Positions 7,881-16,069 of a stretch of 42,634 nt of DNA are shown one piece after another; position 1 is the stretch's first letter, and each line of letters begins with the position of its first letter. The position numbers and the translations under genes were made by a program. The stretch covers positions 1 to 42,634 of the forward strand of contig JAEUQF010000054.1 of the NCBI GenBank assembly GCA_016789745.1. Direction: 5' to 3'. Source of the stretch: Bryobacterales bacterium (GTDB taxonomy: Bacteria > Acidobacteriota > Terriglobia > Bryobacterales > Bryobacteraceae). A model generated the notes under the pieces. It was not told the origin of the DNA. It saw nothing but the letters and a program-made list of their open reading frames with translations, and made no database searches.

Positions 7881-9460
7881 GCATCGCCATTCTGTGGGTG
7901 GCACTGGCTTCGTCGATTGCCGTGTTCGCGCAGACCGGCTCGGACGCGGATCGACTTGTGCGGGAAGGGCGGGAACTGGCCCGCCAGGGACGACTCGAAG
8001 AAGCGGAAGCGACGCTTCGCCAGGGACGAACACAGCACCCCAACGATGCGCGGTTTGCCCTTGAACTGGCGGGTGTCCGGTACCTCCGCAAGGATCTTAC
8101 GGGGGCACGCCAATCCCTGCATGCGGCTCTGCGGCTGGAACCGCAGAACGCTTATGGAAACGAGTTCCTGGGCAGTCTTTATCTGATGGACGGCAATCTC
8201 CCCGCTGCGCTGCGGTACTGGAATCGCATGGGGCAGCCGGTGGTCGGGGCGGTTCTGTTTGTGCCGGCGTTACCACTCGATCCGGTGATGCTCGCGCGGC
8301 TGCCTGGCGTCTCGGCCGGCCAGGTACTTACCGAAGACCGGCTGGCCCGGACCGCAGCGTCCTTGCGGAGTTTGGGGATCTCCGCGGATTCCCGTTTTCG
8401 CCTCGACGCACGGGCGGACCGGCGGTACAACTTCACCATCCAGACGGAGCCGCTGGAGCGGACGGGCGGACGGTGGTGGTGGCAGGCTTTACCGTACCTG
8501 CGCAGCCTTCCCTACGAGGCGGTGAATGTCGATTTCTTCAACATTGGGAAGAAGGCCACCCATTTCACATCCTTGTGGCGGTGGGATGCGGAGAAGCGGC
8601 GGATCGCGTCTGAACTCTCCGGGCAGGCCAGCGGGACGATCCGGTACCGGCTCGCACTGGATGCGCGAGACGAGCGCTGGGATCTGCGACGGACCTACAA
8701 CGGCGAGGCTGCCGCGCTCGACGGAGTGGAGTTGCGGAGTGTCGCAGGCGGCGGCGAGGCGATCGTCCCGCTGGGAGTGACGACGCGGTGGACCAGTGGT
8801 TTATTTGTCTCCGGCCGCCAGTACCGCAACATTGGGAATGAGGCAGGCGCGTGGTCATCCGGCGGCTGGCTGGCGGAGATGCGGAACCGGCTGGAGGGCA
8901 GGGTCGCGTTCTGGCCGGAGCAGCGGCTGCGGGTGGATGGCTGGGCTTCCCTGCGGTCGGGGAGGTTCCTCTCGGGAGCGGGTGGCAAGCGCTTCGTATC
9001 GCCTTCGGGGGGATTGCAGGCGCAGTGGTTCCCGCAGGCTCGTGGCGAAAGGTATGAGGTGAATCTGCAGACCCGGGCGGGAGGCGCGTATGGAAGAGTG
9101 CCGCTCGACGAGATGTTTCTGCTTGGGATGGAGCGGGACAATCCGCTCTGGCTCAGAGGGCACGTGGGAACACGGAGTGGGAGAAAGGGGAATGCGCCGC
9201 TGGGAAGCCAGTTTTTCCTGGTGAACGCAGACGTGCAGCGAGAGTTGTGGCGAGTCCTGTTCCTGCGGGTGCAGGCAGGGCCCTTCTTCGATGTAGGAGC
9301 CACGCGCGATCCGGGGGGAAGCTTCGGATCGCGCGGGCTGATTTACGATACGGGGCTGCAGGTCACGCTCCACACGATGCGCGGGATCCGAATCTCAGCC
9401 GTGTACGGGCGCGATCTGCGGAACGGGCGCCCAGCGATCTACACCGCCGTGAGCCGCTGA
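7877..9460 (+). CDS. TPR protein with C-terminal outer-membrane beta-barrel-like region
   Basis: From TTG 7877 (overlapping the upstream stop as TTGA) the product starts with a signal peptide (ILWVALASSIAVFAQ), then two or three TPR units (residues about 25-125: EGRELARQGRLEEAEATL, ARQSLHAALRLEPQNAYG). The remaining ~350 residues alternate beta strands and turns and end with a pattern like the last strands of Omp85/surface-antigen barrels (AGPFFDVG, GSRGLIYDTGLQV, ISAVYGRDLRNG). An earlier in-frame ATG at 7820 would overlap the peptidase gene by 61 nt. It overlaps the convergent PA2779-like gene by 66 nt. It probably sits in the outer membrane with TPRs in the periplasm next to the C39-like peptidase. 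This architecture is deduced from sequence pattern, not from an alignment. Confidence 0.75.
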   Translation: MSIAILWVALASSIAVFAQTGSDADRLVREGRELARQGRLEEAEATLRQGRTQHPNDARFALELAGVRYLRKDLTGARQSLHAALRLEPQNAYGNEFLGSLYLMDGNLPAALRYWNRMGQPVVGAVLFVPALPLDPVMLARLPGVSAGQVLTEDRLARTAASLRSLGISADSRFRLDARADRRYNFTIQTEPLERTGGRWWWQALPYLRSLPYEAVNVDFFNIGKKATHFTSLWRWDAEKRRIASELSGQASGTIRYRLALDARDERWDLRRTYNGEAAALDGVELRSVAGGGEAIVPLGVTTRWTSGLFVSGRQYRNIGNEAGAWSSGGWLAEMRNRLEGRVAFWPEQRLRVDGWASLRSGRFLSGAGGKRFVSPSGGLQAQWFPQARGERYEVNLQTRAGGAYGRVPLDEMFLLGMERDNPLWLRGHVGTRSGRKGNAPLGSQFFLVNADVQRELWRVLFLRVQAGPFFDVGATRDPGGSFGSRGLIYDTGLQVTLHTMRGIRISAVYGRDLRNGRPAIYTAVSR

Positions 9461-9895
9461 GGCATAGATCTCTTCCGAAGGCGAGGGCGGCGGCGCTGCT
9501 GCGGCGACGACGGACACGACGATGAGGATGACCACGACGAGGCCAATCAACGCCAAGAGGCCGACGATGATCCCGCCTTCGACGTCCTGCTCGGCGGCTC
9601 GGGCGCGGCTGGCAAGGCGGTTGAGTTCGGTGTCGGACAGCGTGGCGATGGCTGTTCTCACCTGCCCTGGAGTGATATTGTACTTCGCAAACTCGGCTTC
9701 GGCGGCAGGAAGCGTGAGGACTCGCGTGAGATCCGCTTGATTGGAAGCGCGCTGTTGCGCGGTGGATTGCAAGTGCTGGCGCAGATCCGTGAGCGGGACG
9801 ATATGGTCGTCGGCGGCGATGGCGGATCGGGTGCAGGTGAGCAGCACCGCGGCAGCGGTCACAATGGAACAAAGTTGGCGAAGTGAGATGGCCAT
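9395..9895 (-). CDS. PA2779-like small membrane protein
   Basis: 166 residues, ATG 9895 preceded by AGGAGA. It has a signal peptide (VTAAAVLLTCTRSAIA), a helical middle with a pattern seen in PA2779 proteins (AEFAKYNITPGQVRTAIATLSDTE as a region near residues 65-90), and one strong membrane segment (GLLALIGLVVVILIVVSVV, about residues 109-130). In Pseudomonas, PA2779 sits beside the cysteine peptidase PA2778; here it converges on the TPR gene with a 66-nt overlap. The tail beyond the membrane segment is proline-rich and unlike the core. A functional link to the peptidase pair is inferred from this conserved neighbourhood; the biochemical role is not known. Confidence 0.7.
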   Translation of the reverse strand: MAISLRQLCSIVTAAAVLLTCTRSAIAADDHIVPLTDLRQHLQSTAQQRASNQADLTRVLTLPAAEAEFAKYNITPGQVRTAIATLSDTELNRLASRARAAEQDVEGGIIVGLLALIGLVVVILIVVSVVAAAAPPPSPSEEIYASAAHGGVDRWAPVPQIAPVHG

Positions 9896-10192
9896 AGTAT
9901 CTCCTGGTAAGCAAGTTGGTGCGCAAGTACGCGCCTGTCCGTAGACGCTACGGCGCAGGGGTAGTTACAACCGTGCATCGCCGGAGCCGCCTGCAGCGCA
10001 CACGCAACGCGGAAGCGTGGCATGGTATCCCATTCGCCAACGTCGGGAGACCACAGTTGTAACATCACGCCAGCGGCGCGGCGCGAGGTATCCGAACTGG
10101 GACGTCTCAAGCTTTCCTAACACCAACGCCGTATCGAACGATAAGCCGGGTAGCGCCGGCGAGCACTGGGAGTTACCGGCGCCGGAGGGCTT

Positions 10193-10867
10193 ATGTCGCG
10201 AACTCTGGCTTGTCTGATCGTCTTCCTTACGCTGCCGGCAACGAGTGCGTTGGCCGGGACAATCGTGCTGACGTTTTCCGCGGGAGCGGGGACCTGCGCG
10301 TCGGACTCCGCCGGAACGACAGGACCGATCCCCTGTAGCGATTCCAATCGAATCTACCAGGGATATGGGGATACGGCGGATGTCGACTTCACGTATCTCG
10401 ACTTCAACACCGCTCCCAACAGCCTGTACTGGTGGTCTACCCAGTACAACCAATTGGTTGACGTGGCCTGGGCCGATGAAGACGGACGGATCGAGATCGC
10501 CCCTACTGCAAGCGCCCTGATTACCTTGGATCATCTCGACATCGGTTCCTGGCTGGGAGTGATGCTTCCTGTCACGGTGCGAGTGCTCGATCTGGTGACG
10601 TCGGAGGAGCTCTACAATACTGGGGTGCTTAACATCGGAGCAACTTCCGTGTATCTGACTCCGGGTGTGTCCTCCCGGAACGGTCTGGCGTTGGTTTGGG
10701 ATGCAACGACGGGGGGCGGAAGGTTCGGCCTGGATAACATCACGATCACCGCGGAGACAGTGCCGGAGCCGCGATCTGGGATCCTGATCGCGGCGGGGCT
10801 TTTCTGCCTGGTTTGCGCGGGCACTCGGTGGGGAGACAAGACTGTGCGCGATGTTACAGCTGACTAG
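10193..10867 (+). CDS. PEP-CTERM sorting-domain protein
   Basis: 224 residues, ATG 10193 with GGAGGG upstream. A signal peptide (LIVFLTLPATSALAG) leads into a beta-rich, Asp/Thr-rich body with a likely disulfide pair (Cys near residues 35-50). The C-terminus is a classical PEP-CTERM signal: VPEPRSG, a hydrophobic helix (ILIAAGLFCLVCAG) and a basic residue cluster. Such proteins are cut and anchored or released by an exosortase, usually with exopolysaccharide production; no exosortase is in this window. The body is not recognised. Unlike the other five PEP-CTERM genes it is on the plus strand and lacks the shared GTAACA element. Confidence 0.85.
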   Translation: MSRTLACLIVFLTLPATSALAGTIVLTFSAGAGTCASDSAGTTGPIPCSDSNRIYQGYGDTADVDFTYLDFNTAPNSLYWWSTQYNQLVDVAWADEDGRIEIAPTASALITLDHLDIGSWLGVMLPVTVRVLDLVTSEELYNTGVLNIGATSVYLTPGVSSRNGLALVWDATTGGGRFGLDNITITAETVPEPRSGILIAAGLFCLVCAGTRWGDKTVRDVTAD

Positions 10868-10976
10868 CGATGCATCCACGGCAAACGATCGGAAGGCCGG
10901 TAAACTTACTCGCGAACAACTTCCCTGTTGGGTTTTGCCTGCCATTTTCGCTAACTAAGTAAGAGCCTTGCGCCTT

Positions 10977-11852
10977 ATGAAGAAAGCTCCTGTTATTGAC
11001 GTAAACTTTGACACACTTCGCGCCAACTATCCCACGTATAACAAACTGCCCAAACCGATTCAGGAGTACATGGACCGGCTGAACAAAAACGTAAAGCCGG
11101 GTGAACCGAGAAACACGCCGTGTTGTATCCAGGTGAGCCACGCTCTGAACATGGCCGGCCATACCATCCCGGAGCGTAGCCACCGGCGAGCGAATGCCCA
11201 GATCCCGGGCGGAGCGGGATATTACGTGCAGGCGGTCGACGAACTGGAACTCTATCTGGCAGCCACTTACGGCCGGGGCGAGGAGATCAAGACGAAAGAG
11301 ATCGCCCAGGCGAAGAACGCGATCCAACTCATGAAGCAGCGGTTGGATGGCCGCCGGGGTATTCTGGTGTTCCGCAACAGCGGCGCCGGGTTCCACACCG
11401 AACTCTGGGACCAGACGCACATCATCCAGAACGGGGCGCCGACGGCTAACGGCGCAGCGATGAGCGAGACGGGGATTTTTGGGCAGCCGCGGGTGGTGTT
11501 CTGGCCGGTGGGCGAAGACGACTCGGCCGATGCGCCGCTGCAATCGTTGCCGGAGTGGCTTTATGGCTGGTGGCAGGTGGATGACGGCAACACCTACTAC
11601 TACTATTTCTCCCAGCAATATGTTGTGAGTTACACGAAGACCAAGCCGAAAAACATCGCGGCTCCGGCGATCAGCCTGCCGCTGAACGAAGGGCGCGTTT
11701 CGCTTGAGAAGAATGCGACCGTGGTGGTGATCGACTGGAACCCGGCCGATGGGGGCCAGACGCGCGAAACCTTCACGTGCGCGCCCGGATCGACGAATCG
11801 CATGCACGGCGTCTCCAACCGCTACGGCCCGCTCGTCGCCGCGAAGATGTAG
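10977..11852 (+). CDS. Tae4-like peptidoglycan amidase effector candidate
   Basis: 291 residues from ATG 10977; TTG 10968 is in frame and possible. The first ~160 residues follow the Tae4 (type VI secretion amidase) layout: FDTLRANYP at the start, Cys49-Cys50 followed by a helix (CCIQVSHALNMAG, Cys50 at the expected nucleophile position), VDELELYLAATYG, then GILVFRN and GFHTELWD with His140 and Asp145 in place of the family's DHIDLWNG. Tae4 enzymes cut the peptide stems of peptidoglycan in rival bacteria. The last ~100 residues form a second domain (WLYGWWQVDDGNTYYYYF, beta-rich), unusual for Tae4 and perhaps a delivery or binding module. There is no signal peptide. No VgrG, Hcp or recognised immunity protein is adjacent. 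Confidence 0.65.
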   Translation: MKKAPVIDVNFDTLRANYPTYNKLPKPIQEYMDRLNKNVKPGEPRNTPCCIQVSHALNMAGHTIPERSHRRANAQIPGGAGYYVQAVDELELYLAATYGRGEEIKTKEIAQAKNAIQLMKQRLDGRRGILVFRNSGAGFHTELWDQTHIIQNGAPTANGAAMSETGIFGQPRVVFWPVGEDDSADAPLQSLPEWLYGWWQVDDGNTYYYYFSQQYVVSYTKTKPKNIAAPAISLPLNEGRVSLEKNATVVVIDWNPADGGQTRETFTCAPGSTNRMHGVSNRYGPLVAAKM

Positions 11853-11859
11853 GCGTTTC

Positions 11860-12063
11860 GTGGAGGGCGGCATCGCGGGCGGACACATCGCCGGCACTGT
11901 GGCGGGGCGTCCGTTTCAGACGCCGCGCTCGCCGCCAACCAAGACCGATGCGTACTCTCCGGCCGACTTCGCCCGTTCGCTGCACCTCGGTGGCCTGGAA
12001 CCCAGGAACGCCAACAGCGTCCTGCTCCGCATCTTCCCGTTCGCGCTGCAGTTTTACTTGTGA
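11860..12063 (+). CDS. Small hypothetical protein after the amidase gene
   Basis: A 67-residue frame opening with GTG 11860, 7 nt after the amidase stop. Third-position GC is high, as in neighbouring genes, and it ends in a hydrophobic tail (LLRIFPFALQFYL). It has no recognisable domain and no classical signal peptide. Its place directly behind the amidase is where an immunity gene would sit, but its sequence does not resemble the Tai4 family as far as I can tell. It could also be chance or a remnant. Confidence 0.3.
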   Translation: MEGGIAGGHIAGTVAGRPFQTPRSPPTKTDAYSPADFARSLHLGGLEPRNANSVLLRIFPFALQFYL

Positions 12064-12111
12064 GGCAGCGGGCGCGGCAGATCGAAACATCCGAGGTAAG
12101 GAGGTACGCGG

Positions 12112-12792
12112 TTACTGCCGTTTCCTGAGGTGGATCATGGCGAGCAGGCCGGCGCTGATGAGCAGTACGGTGGAGGGTTCAGGAACTGCCGAGGACGCCA
12201 GGTCGCCAGTGACGGTGAAGAAGCGGTTGCCAAAGGTGCTGGTGCTCAACGTACCCGTGCTTGCCGGCGGGAAAAGAGCGTTCAGGCCGGTGTTGATGTT
12301 TTGCGGCGAGCCCACGCTGACCCCACCAGCAGTTGTGAATGTCATCGCTGGATTGACACTGATCCCTTGATTGCAACAAGGCTCCGCCGTGGCAAAGGTT
12401 AGGTAGTACGTCCCGGGCGCCAAAGTAAGACCCGAAAAGAGACTCACGGATACCGCCGATGTCAATGTCGCCACCGGGGTAAACACGAAGCCCGTCGTGC
12501 CAATTTGATTGGCCACCGTTGTGCCCGCACCGAACTGGTTGGTCAGATAGGCCGTTCCCGTTCCGCTGGAGAACGTAATTAGCGATGCGGAGATGGATAC
12601 ATTCGTCCAGGTATCGGCTAGGGTAAAGCTCTGGACGAGCAAGCTGGTTGGTTCGAGGGCGGCTGCGCTTGTTGGGTTGCCGTTCGGTGTGATCATCGGC
12701 GCCGCATTGGCGGATGCCAGAGCCGCGGCAGTGAGCAAGAGAAGCGCGCGGAAAGCGGATGTGGTCCGGTTGGTAATGGGTGTGAGTGTCAT
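12112..12792 (-). CDS. PEP-CTERM sorting-domain protein
   Basis: 226 residues; ATG 12792 follows AGGAG, and longer upstream frames overlap the previous gene without coding features. Signal peptide (ALLLLTAAALASANA), a Ser/Thr/Gly-rich beta body (strings such as TWTNVSISASLITFSSGTG) with a CC pair, and the C-terminal signal AVPEPST, helix VLLISAGLLAMI, then HLRKRQ. It is the third gene of a likely three-gene unit reading from 14334 (gap of 50 bp to the gene before). It is probably exported and processed by an exosortase. The body is not recognised. Confidence 0.85.
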   Translation of the reverse strand: MTLTPITNRTTSAFRALLLLTAAALASANAAPMITPNGNPTSAAALEPTSLLVQSFTLADTWTNVSISASLITFSSGTGTAYLTNQFGAGTTVANQIGTTGFVFTPVATLTSAVSVSLFSGLTLAPGTYYLTFATAEPCCNQGISVNPAMTFTTAGGVSVGSPQNINTGLNALFPPASTGTLSTSTFGNRFFTVTGDLASSAVPEPSTVLLISAGLLAMIHLRKRQ

Positions 12793-12842
12793 ATCGTCTC
12801 CTAAGTGTTTCGATTCCGATCGTGGGTCCTCCCCAATGGTGG

Positions 12843-13550
12843 CTAGGCGGCGCGCCGGCGCCATCGGCGGAGCGCCAGGGCCGACAGCGCAGCCCCGGTC
12901 AACAGGCCAGCCGCCGGTTCGGGAACAGCGGTGTCGGCGCTTTCCACGAGCACATCGTCCAGGTTCCAGCCGCTCGCGGGAAGAGCGCCGTGATTGACAA
13001 GCACCACGTAGCCGAAGCGGACACGAAAATCGGCGTTCTTGTAGGCGCTCACATCGTAGGAAAACTGCGTCCAAGCGCTATCCGTGATAGTGTGGGTGCC
13101 GTTCTCGAATACGGTTACCCAAGTCGAGCCATCGAACACCTCGACACTGGATCTCACGTACGGCTGAATGTCGCTGTTCAACCATCGCCAGAAACTCATT
13201 GTCACGGTACCAGGGACTGCGGAGAGATTAATCATCGGGCTGGTCAATAGACTGGACTCACGAACGATTGAGACGTTGCCACCGATCACGGTTCCCGCAA
13301 TTCCATTGTCCCCAGTCGCCGTGTGATCGGTTCCTGGATCTCCATTTCGAGCCCCCGTAGGACTACTTGCGACCGCCGGTCCGATCTGCCAGTTATTCCC
13401 GAGCGTCCAGCCGGCGTTATTGTTGGCGAAAGTATCGCTAAACAGGACAGCCCCTTCCAGGCAAGGCGCTCCCAGCAGCACCACCGCGGTGAAAAGTTTC
13501 GCCGGGCAAAGGGCGATGCGCCCCAGCCTCCGTCCAATCGGATTCCTCAT
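12843..13550 (-). CDS. PEP-CTERM protein, tandem paralogue 1
   Basis: 235 residues; AGGAG lies 7 nt before ATG 13550. Signal peptide (LFTAVVLLGAPCLEGA), then a beta-sandwich-like body with conserved strings (FANNNAGWTLG, SFWRWLNSD, VEVFDGSTWVTVF, FSYDVSAYKNADFRVRFGY, SGWNLDDVLVES) that resemble MAM/concanavalin-like modules. It ends exactly at the PEP-CTERM basic cluster (AVPEPAAG, helix, RRWRRRAA, stop TAG). It is nearly the same protein as the gene at 13564-14334, 13 bp upstream, so a tandem duplication. Likely an exported, exosortase-processed surface or matrix protein. Confidence 0.85.
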   Translation of the reverse strand: MRNPIGRRLGRIALCPAKLFTAVVLLGAPCLEGAVLFSDTFANNNAGWTLGNNWQIGPAVASSPTGARNGDPGTDHTATGDNGIAGTVIGGNVSIVRESSLLTSPMINLSAVPGTVTMSFWRWLNSDIQPYVRSSVEVFDGSTWVTVFENGTHTITDSAWTQFSYDVSAYKNADFRVRFGYVVLVNHGALPASGWNLDDVLVESADTAVPEPAAGLLTGAALSALALRRWRRRAA

Positions 13551-13563
13551 GTGTCTTCTCCTC

Positions 13564-14334
13564 TTACGGGAAGCCGGCTGACGCCGCTACATTGGCAGCG
13601 TTTGGCGGCGCAGTCACCCCCAATCGTGCCTGGGCGGCCCGCCGGCGCCATCGGCGGAGCGCCAGAGCCGACAGCGCAGCCCCGGTCAAAAGGCCGGCCG
13701 CCGGTTCGGGAACAGCGGTGTCGGCGCTTTCCACGAGCACATCGTCCAGGTTCCAGCCGCTCACCTCAAAAGCGCCGGCTTGAAGCACCGCGTAGCCGAA
13801 GCGGACACGAAAATCGGCGTTCTTGTAGGCGCTCACATCGTAGGAAAACTGCGTCCAAGCGGCATCCTGGATTAGGACGGGGCCGTTAGCGAAAATCGTG
13901 ACCCAATTCGAGCCATCGAACACCTCGACGGTGGATCTCACCCACGGCAGATGGTCGCTGTTCAACCATCGCCAGAAACTCAGTGTCACGGTGCCGGGGA
14001 CCGCGAGATTGATCACAGGGCTGGTCAACAGCCTGATCCCCAAATTGTTTGGGTTAATGGGGCCGCCGATCACAGTCCCCGCGATTCCATTGTCCGCCGT
14101 CGGCGTGTGATCGATTCCGGGGTCCTCATTCCCAACCCCGGCCGGAGGACTTGCGACCGCCGGTCCGATCTGCCATTCCGTCCCCAGCGTCCAGCCGGCG
14201 TTATTGTTCGCGAAGGTTTCGCTAAACAGGACAGCCCCTTGCAGGCAAGGCGCACCCAGCAGCACCATCGCGGTGAAAAGTTTCGCCTGGCAAAGGGCGA
14301 GGCGCCCCAGCCCGCGTCTAATCGGATTCCTCAT
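13564..14334 (-). CDS. PEP-CTERM protein, tandem paralogue 2 with extended tail
   Basis: 256 residues from ATG 14334; the ATG at 14340 is too close to the AGGAG, and the paralogue's spacing supports 14334. Signal peptide and body match the neighbouring paralogue closely. The PEP-CTERM signal (AVPEPAAG, helix, RRWRRRAA) is present, but the stop codon TAG of the paralogue is CAG here, and the frame runs on for about 20 residues (QARLGVTAPPN, then a short Ala-rich end). PEP-CTERM signals are normally at the extreme C-terminus, so whether this one is still recognised is an open question. It is first in the three-gene unit and has a GTAACA element upstream. Confidence 0.85.
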   Translation of the reverse strand: MRNPIRRGLGRLALCQAKLFTAMVLLGAPCLQGAVLFSETFANNNAGWTLGTEWQIGPAVASPPAGVGNEDPGIDHTPTADNGIAGTVIGGPINPNNLGIRLLTSPVINLAVPGTVTLSFWRWLNSDHLPWVRSTVEVFDGSNWVTIFANGPVLIQDAAWTQFSYDVSAYKNADFRVRFGYAVLQAGAFEVSGWNLDDVLVESADTAVPEPAAGLLTGAALSALALRRWRRRAAQARLGVTAPPNAANVAASAGFP

Positions 14335-14401
14335 GTGCATTCTCCTCGCAAGGCAAGCCAGTCTAGCCCCCGTGTCCCCAGCAGAAAACCAGCTATCACC
14401 C

Positions 14402-14432
14402 GTTACTTAGGGAAAACACCCTCACCTGTTAC
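14402..14432 (-). promoter_or_regulatory. Shared GTAACA-N19-AGTAAC element, copy 1
   Basis: On the minus strand GTAACA (14427-14432) is followed after 19 bp by AGTAAC (14402-14407), about 70 bp before the first gene of the three-gene PEP-CTERM unit. The inner part (GGTGAGGG...TTTCCC) is also similar to copies 2 and 4. It could be an ECF-type promoter (GTAACA as -35) or a binding site with GTAAC half-sites 26 bp apart. Confidence 0.6.
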
Positions 14433-14511
14433 AAGCTTCCGCAGGATTTCTCACGGCGGCCGGTTGCCCTGAGTTCGGACAACGCTGGAGGGGTGGGGGC
14501 GGGTCGCCGCG

Positions 14512-15141
14512 TCAGACGCGCTCGCCGCAGTCCCTGGCGGGGTTCGAGCCACCCGGCCGCAGCCGCTTCGTCACTACCAGCACTCCCAACACCAGCGCCA
14601 CCGGAAGCACGAGGGTAGGCTCCGGCACCTCTGCAGTCACTTGCGTGGCTCCATTTAGGGGGCCCGAGGATTGAGTGGGAGACGAGCCAGGTGGACCGCC
14701 TGCAGGAGCGCCAGGCGCTACAGAAATACGCGTGGCGGTCGCACTTAAGATGTCGCCCGCCGCGACAAACTGGATGCGAAAGGAGTGAGTGCCGGAATTC
14801 AGTTCATACTGCCAAGTTCCCACTCCGCAGCTTCCGGTCAAGCTTTGGAAGAAGCCCTCCGCGTCGCCACGATCCCCAAGGCAGGAAAATCCGCTCAGAG
14901 TCGCCGCCGGCGTGTTCGCGGCGGGGGCAAGATTAAAAGACACGCCTGCGAACGTCACGTCGAAGCTTTCGAAAAGGTTCGTCGCCGGGTTATACGTAAA
15001 CCCCCCGGTTGGCGTCCCGCTGAGACCACTCGTAGCCGCGCCAAAGTGGATGACATACGGCAAACTGCTGGCCTGGCAGAAGGTTACGCTTACCAGCAGC
15101 AATACAAAGGCACACAGAACCCTCGCAATCACGTTCTTCAT
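14512..15141 (-). CDS. PEP-CTERM sorting-domain protein
   Basis: 209 residues; ATG 15141 (MKNVIARVLCAF) is chosen because it starts a signal peptide (LCAFVLLLVSVTFCQAS) and an AAGGGA lies upstream. The body has FTYNPATNLFESFDVTFAG and a Cys pair (SCLGDRG ... SCGVG). The C-terminal signal is EVPEPT, a hydrophobic helix (LVLPVALVLGVLVV) and TKRLRPG, followed by about 14 further residues. It is a distant paralogue of the gene at 15352-15912, which has the same FTYN...FDVTF strings. It has its own copy of the shared element upstream. Confidence 0.85.
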   Translation of the reverse strand: MKNVIARVLCAFVLLLVSVTFCQASSLPYVIHFGAATSGLSGTPTGGFTYNPATNLFESFDVTFAGVSFNLAPAANTPAATLSGFSCLGDRGDAEGFFQSLTGSCGVGTWQYELNSGTHSFRIQFVAAGDILSATATRISVAPGAPAGGPPGSSPTQSSGPLNGATQVTAEVPEPTLVLPVALVLGVLVVTKRLRPGGSNPARDCGERV

Positions 15142-15189
15142 CGGTTTTTTCCCTTTTGTTGTGCTCGCCTGCGCGGCGAGACTCCTGAC

Positions 15190-15223
15190 GTTACTGCTTC
15201 CTGAAAGCCGCCCCACCTGTTAC
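15190..15223 (-). promoter_or_regulatory. Shared GTAACA/AGTAAC element, copy 4 (22-bp spacing)
   Basis: GTAACA (15218-15223) and AGTAAC (15190-15195) on the minus strand upstream of the gene starting at 15141. The spacing is 22 bp rather than 19; the interior (GGTGGGGCGG, TTTC) is like copies 1 and 2 with about 3 bp more. Same candidate roles as copy 1. Confidence 0.45.
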
Positions 15224-15351
15224 CGAATCCGCTAGTACTTGTCAGTGCCGATTTGGCCACCTTCGCTTGGATGTGATCTGGAGTCACTCCGCGACCAGGC
15301 TGGCGGAGCACGTTGGCACCTGGGAACGGGTGACGCTCCTCAGCGCGCCGA

Positions 15352-15912
15352 TCACGCATCCGTACGGCGCCTGGCGACCAGCAACCCCAGCACCAGCGCA
15401 ACCGGGATCACGAGCGCCGGCTCCGGCGCTGCCGCAGTCACCAGCGTGGCCGCTCCCATACTGCCGCCCGCATTGGATAAGGACGAAAGCGGCGCACTAG
15501 CGGTACTCGCGCCTGCAAGTGCCGCACTCGAGCCTAGCCTTACAGCGATGGCGAAGAAGGATGTTGGACTGCCGAAGTCATACCTCCAACGGGAATCCGC
15601 GCACCCCTGCGTGAGTCCGGTATAAAAGCCCTCCGCACCCGTCAATCCGCCAAGGCACGCTGGCGGCGTAGGTGACACACTCGGCGCATTGGCTGAGGAT
15701 GTGAAATCAAAGGACAGTCCCAGGAACGTGACGTCGAAGGTTTCAAAAGCCTTCGTCACGGTGTTGTAAGTGAATGATCCGGCCGGTGTCCCGCCGCCGG
15801 TATTCCCAGGGCCCAGATTGAGCCTATACTGCAGAACGCTCGCCTGACAGAACGGCACGCTCAGCAACAGCAGAACAAGGGCCCGCGGACCCCTCGCCAT
15901 CGGTTCTTTCAT
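15352..15912 (-). CDS. PEP-CTERM sorting-domain protein
   Basis: 186 residues; ATG 15912 with GGAGG 9 bp upstream. Signal peptide (ALVLLLLSVPFCQAS), body with FTYNTVTKAFETFDVTFLG and a Cys pair (ACLGG ... GCADS), and C-terminal APEPA, helix LVIPVALVLGLLVA, RRRTDA. It is paralogous to the 14512-15141 gene (same start of the body and same Cys pattern). It is divergently transcribed from the sigma factor gene and carries copy 2 of the shared element in between. Expected to be exported and processed by an exosortase encoded elsewhere. Confidence 0.85.
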   Translation of the reverse strand: MKEPMARGPRALVLLLLSVPFCQASVLQYRLNLGPGNTGGGTPAGSFTYNTVTKAFETFDVTFLGLSFDFTSSANAPSVSPTPPACLGGLTGAEGFYTGLTQGCADSRWRYDFGSPTSFFAIAVRLGSSAALAGASTASAPLSSLSNAGGSMGAATLVTAAAPEPALVIPVALVLGLLVARRRTDA

Positions 15913-15965
15913 CCTGATCCTCCTTACCGGGGGGAACCTTTGCGCGGCAACCCAGCCCGTTACCC

Positions 15966-15996
15966 CTTACTTCGGGAAACCGCCTGCATGTGTTAC
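15966..15996 (-). promoter_or_regulatory. Shared GTAACA-N19-AGTAAG element, copy 2
   Basis: On the minus strand GTAACA (15991-15996), 19 bp, AGTAAG (15966-15971), about 55 bp before the PEP-CTERM gene at 15912. A further GGTAACGG follows. It lies in the 157-bp divergent gap with the sigma factor gene, so it could affect both. Confidence 0.55.
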
Positions 15997-16069
15997 ACGA
16001 TCCACACACGATTCGTAACGACCCGGTTCCAGTACCTCCGCTTCGGTATACTTTTTGGGTACTCCGTCG

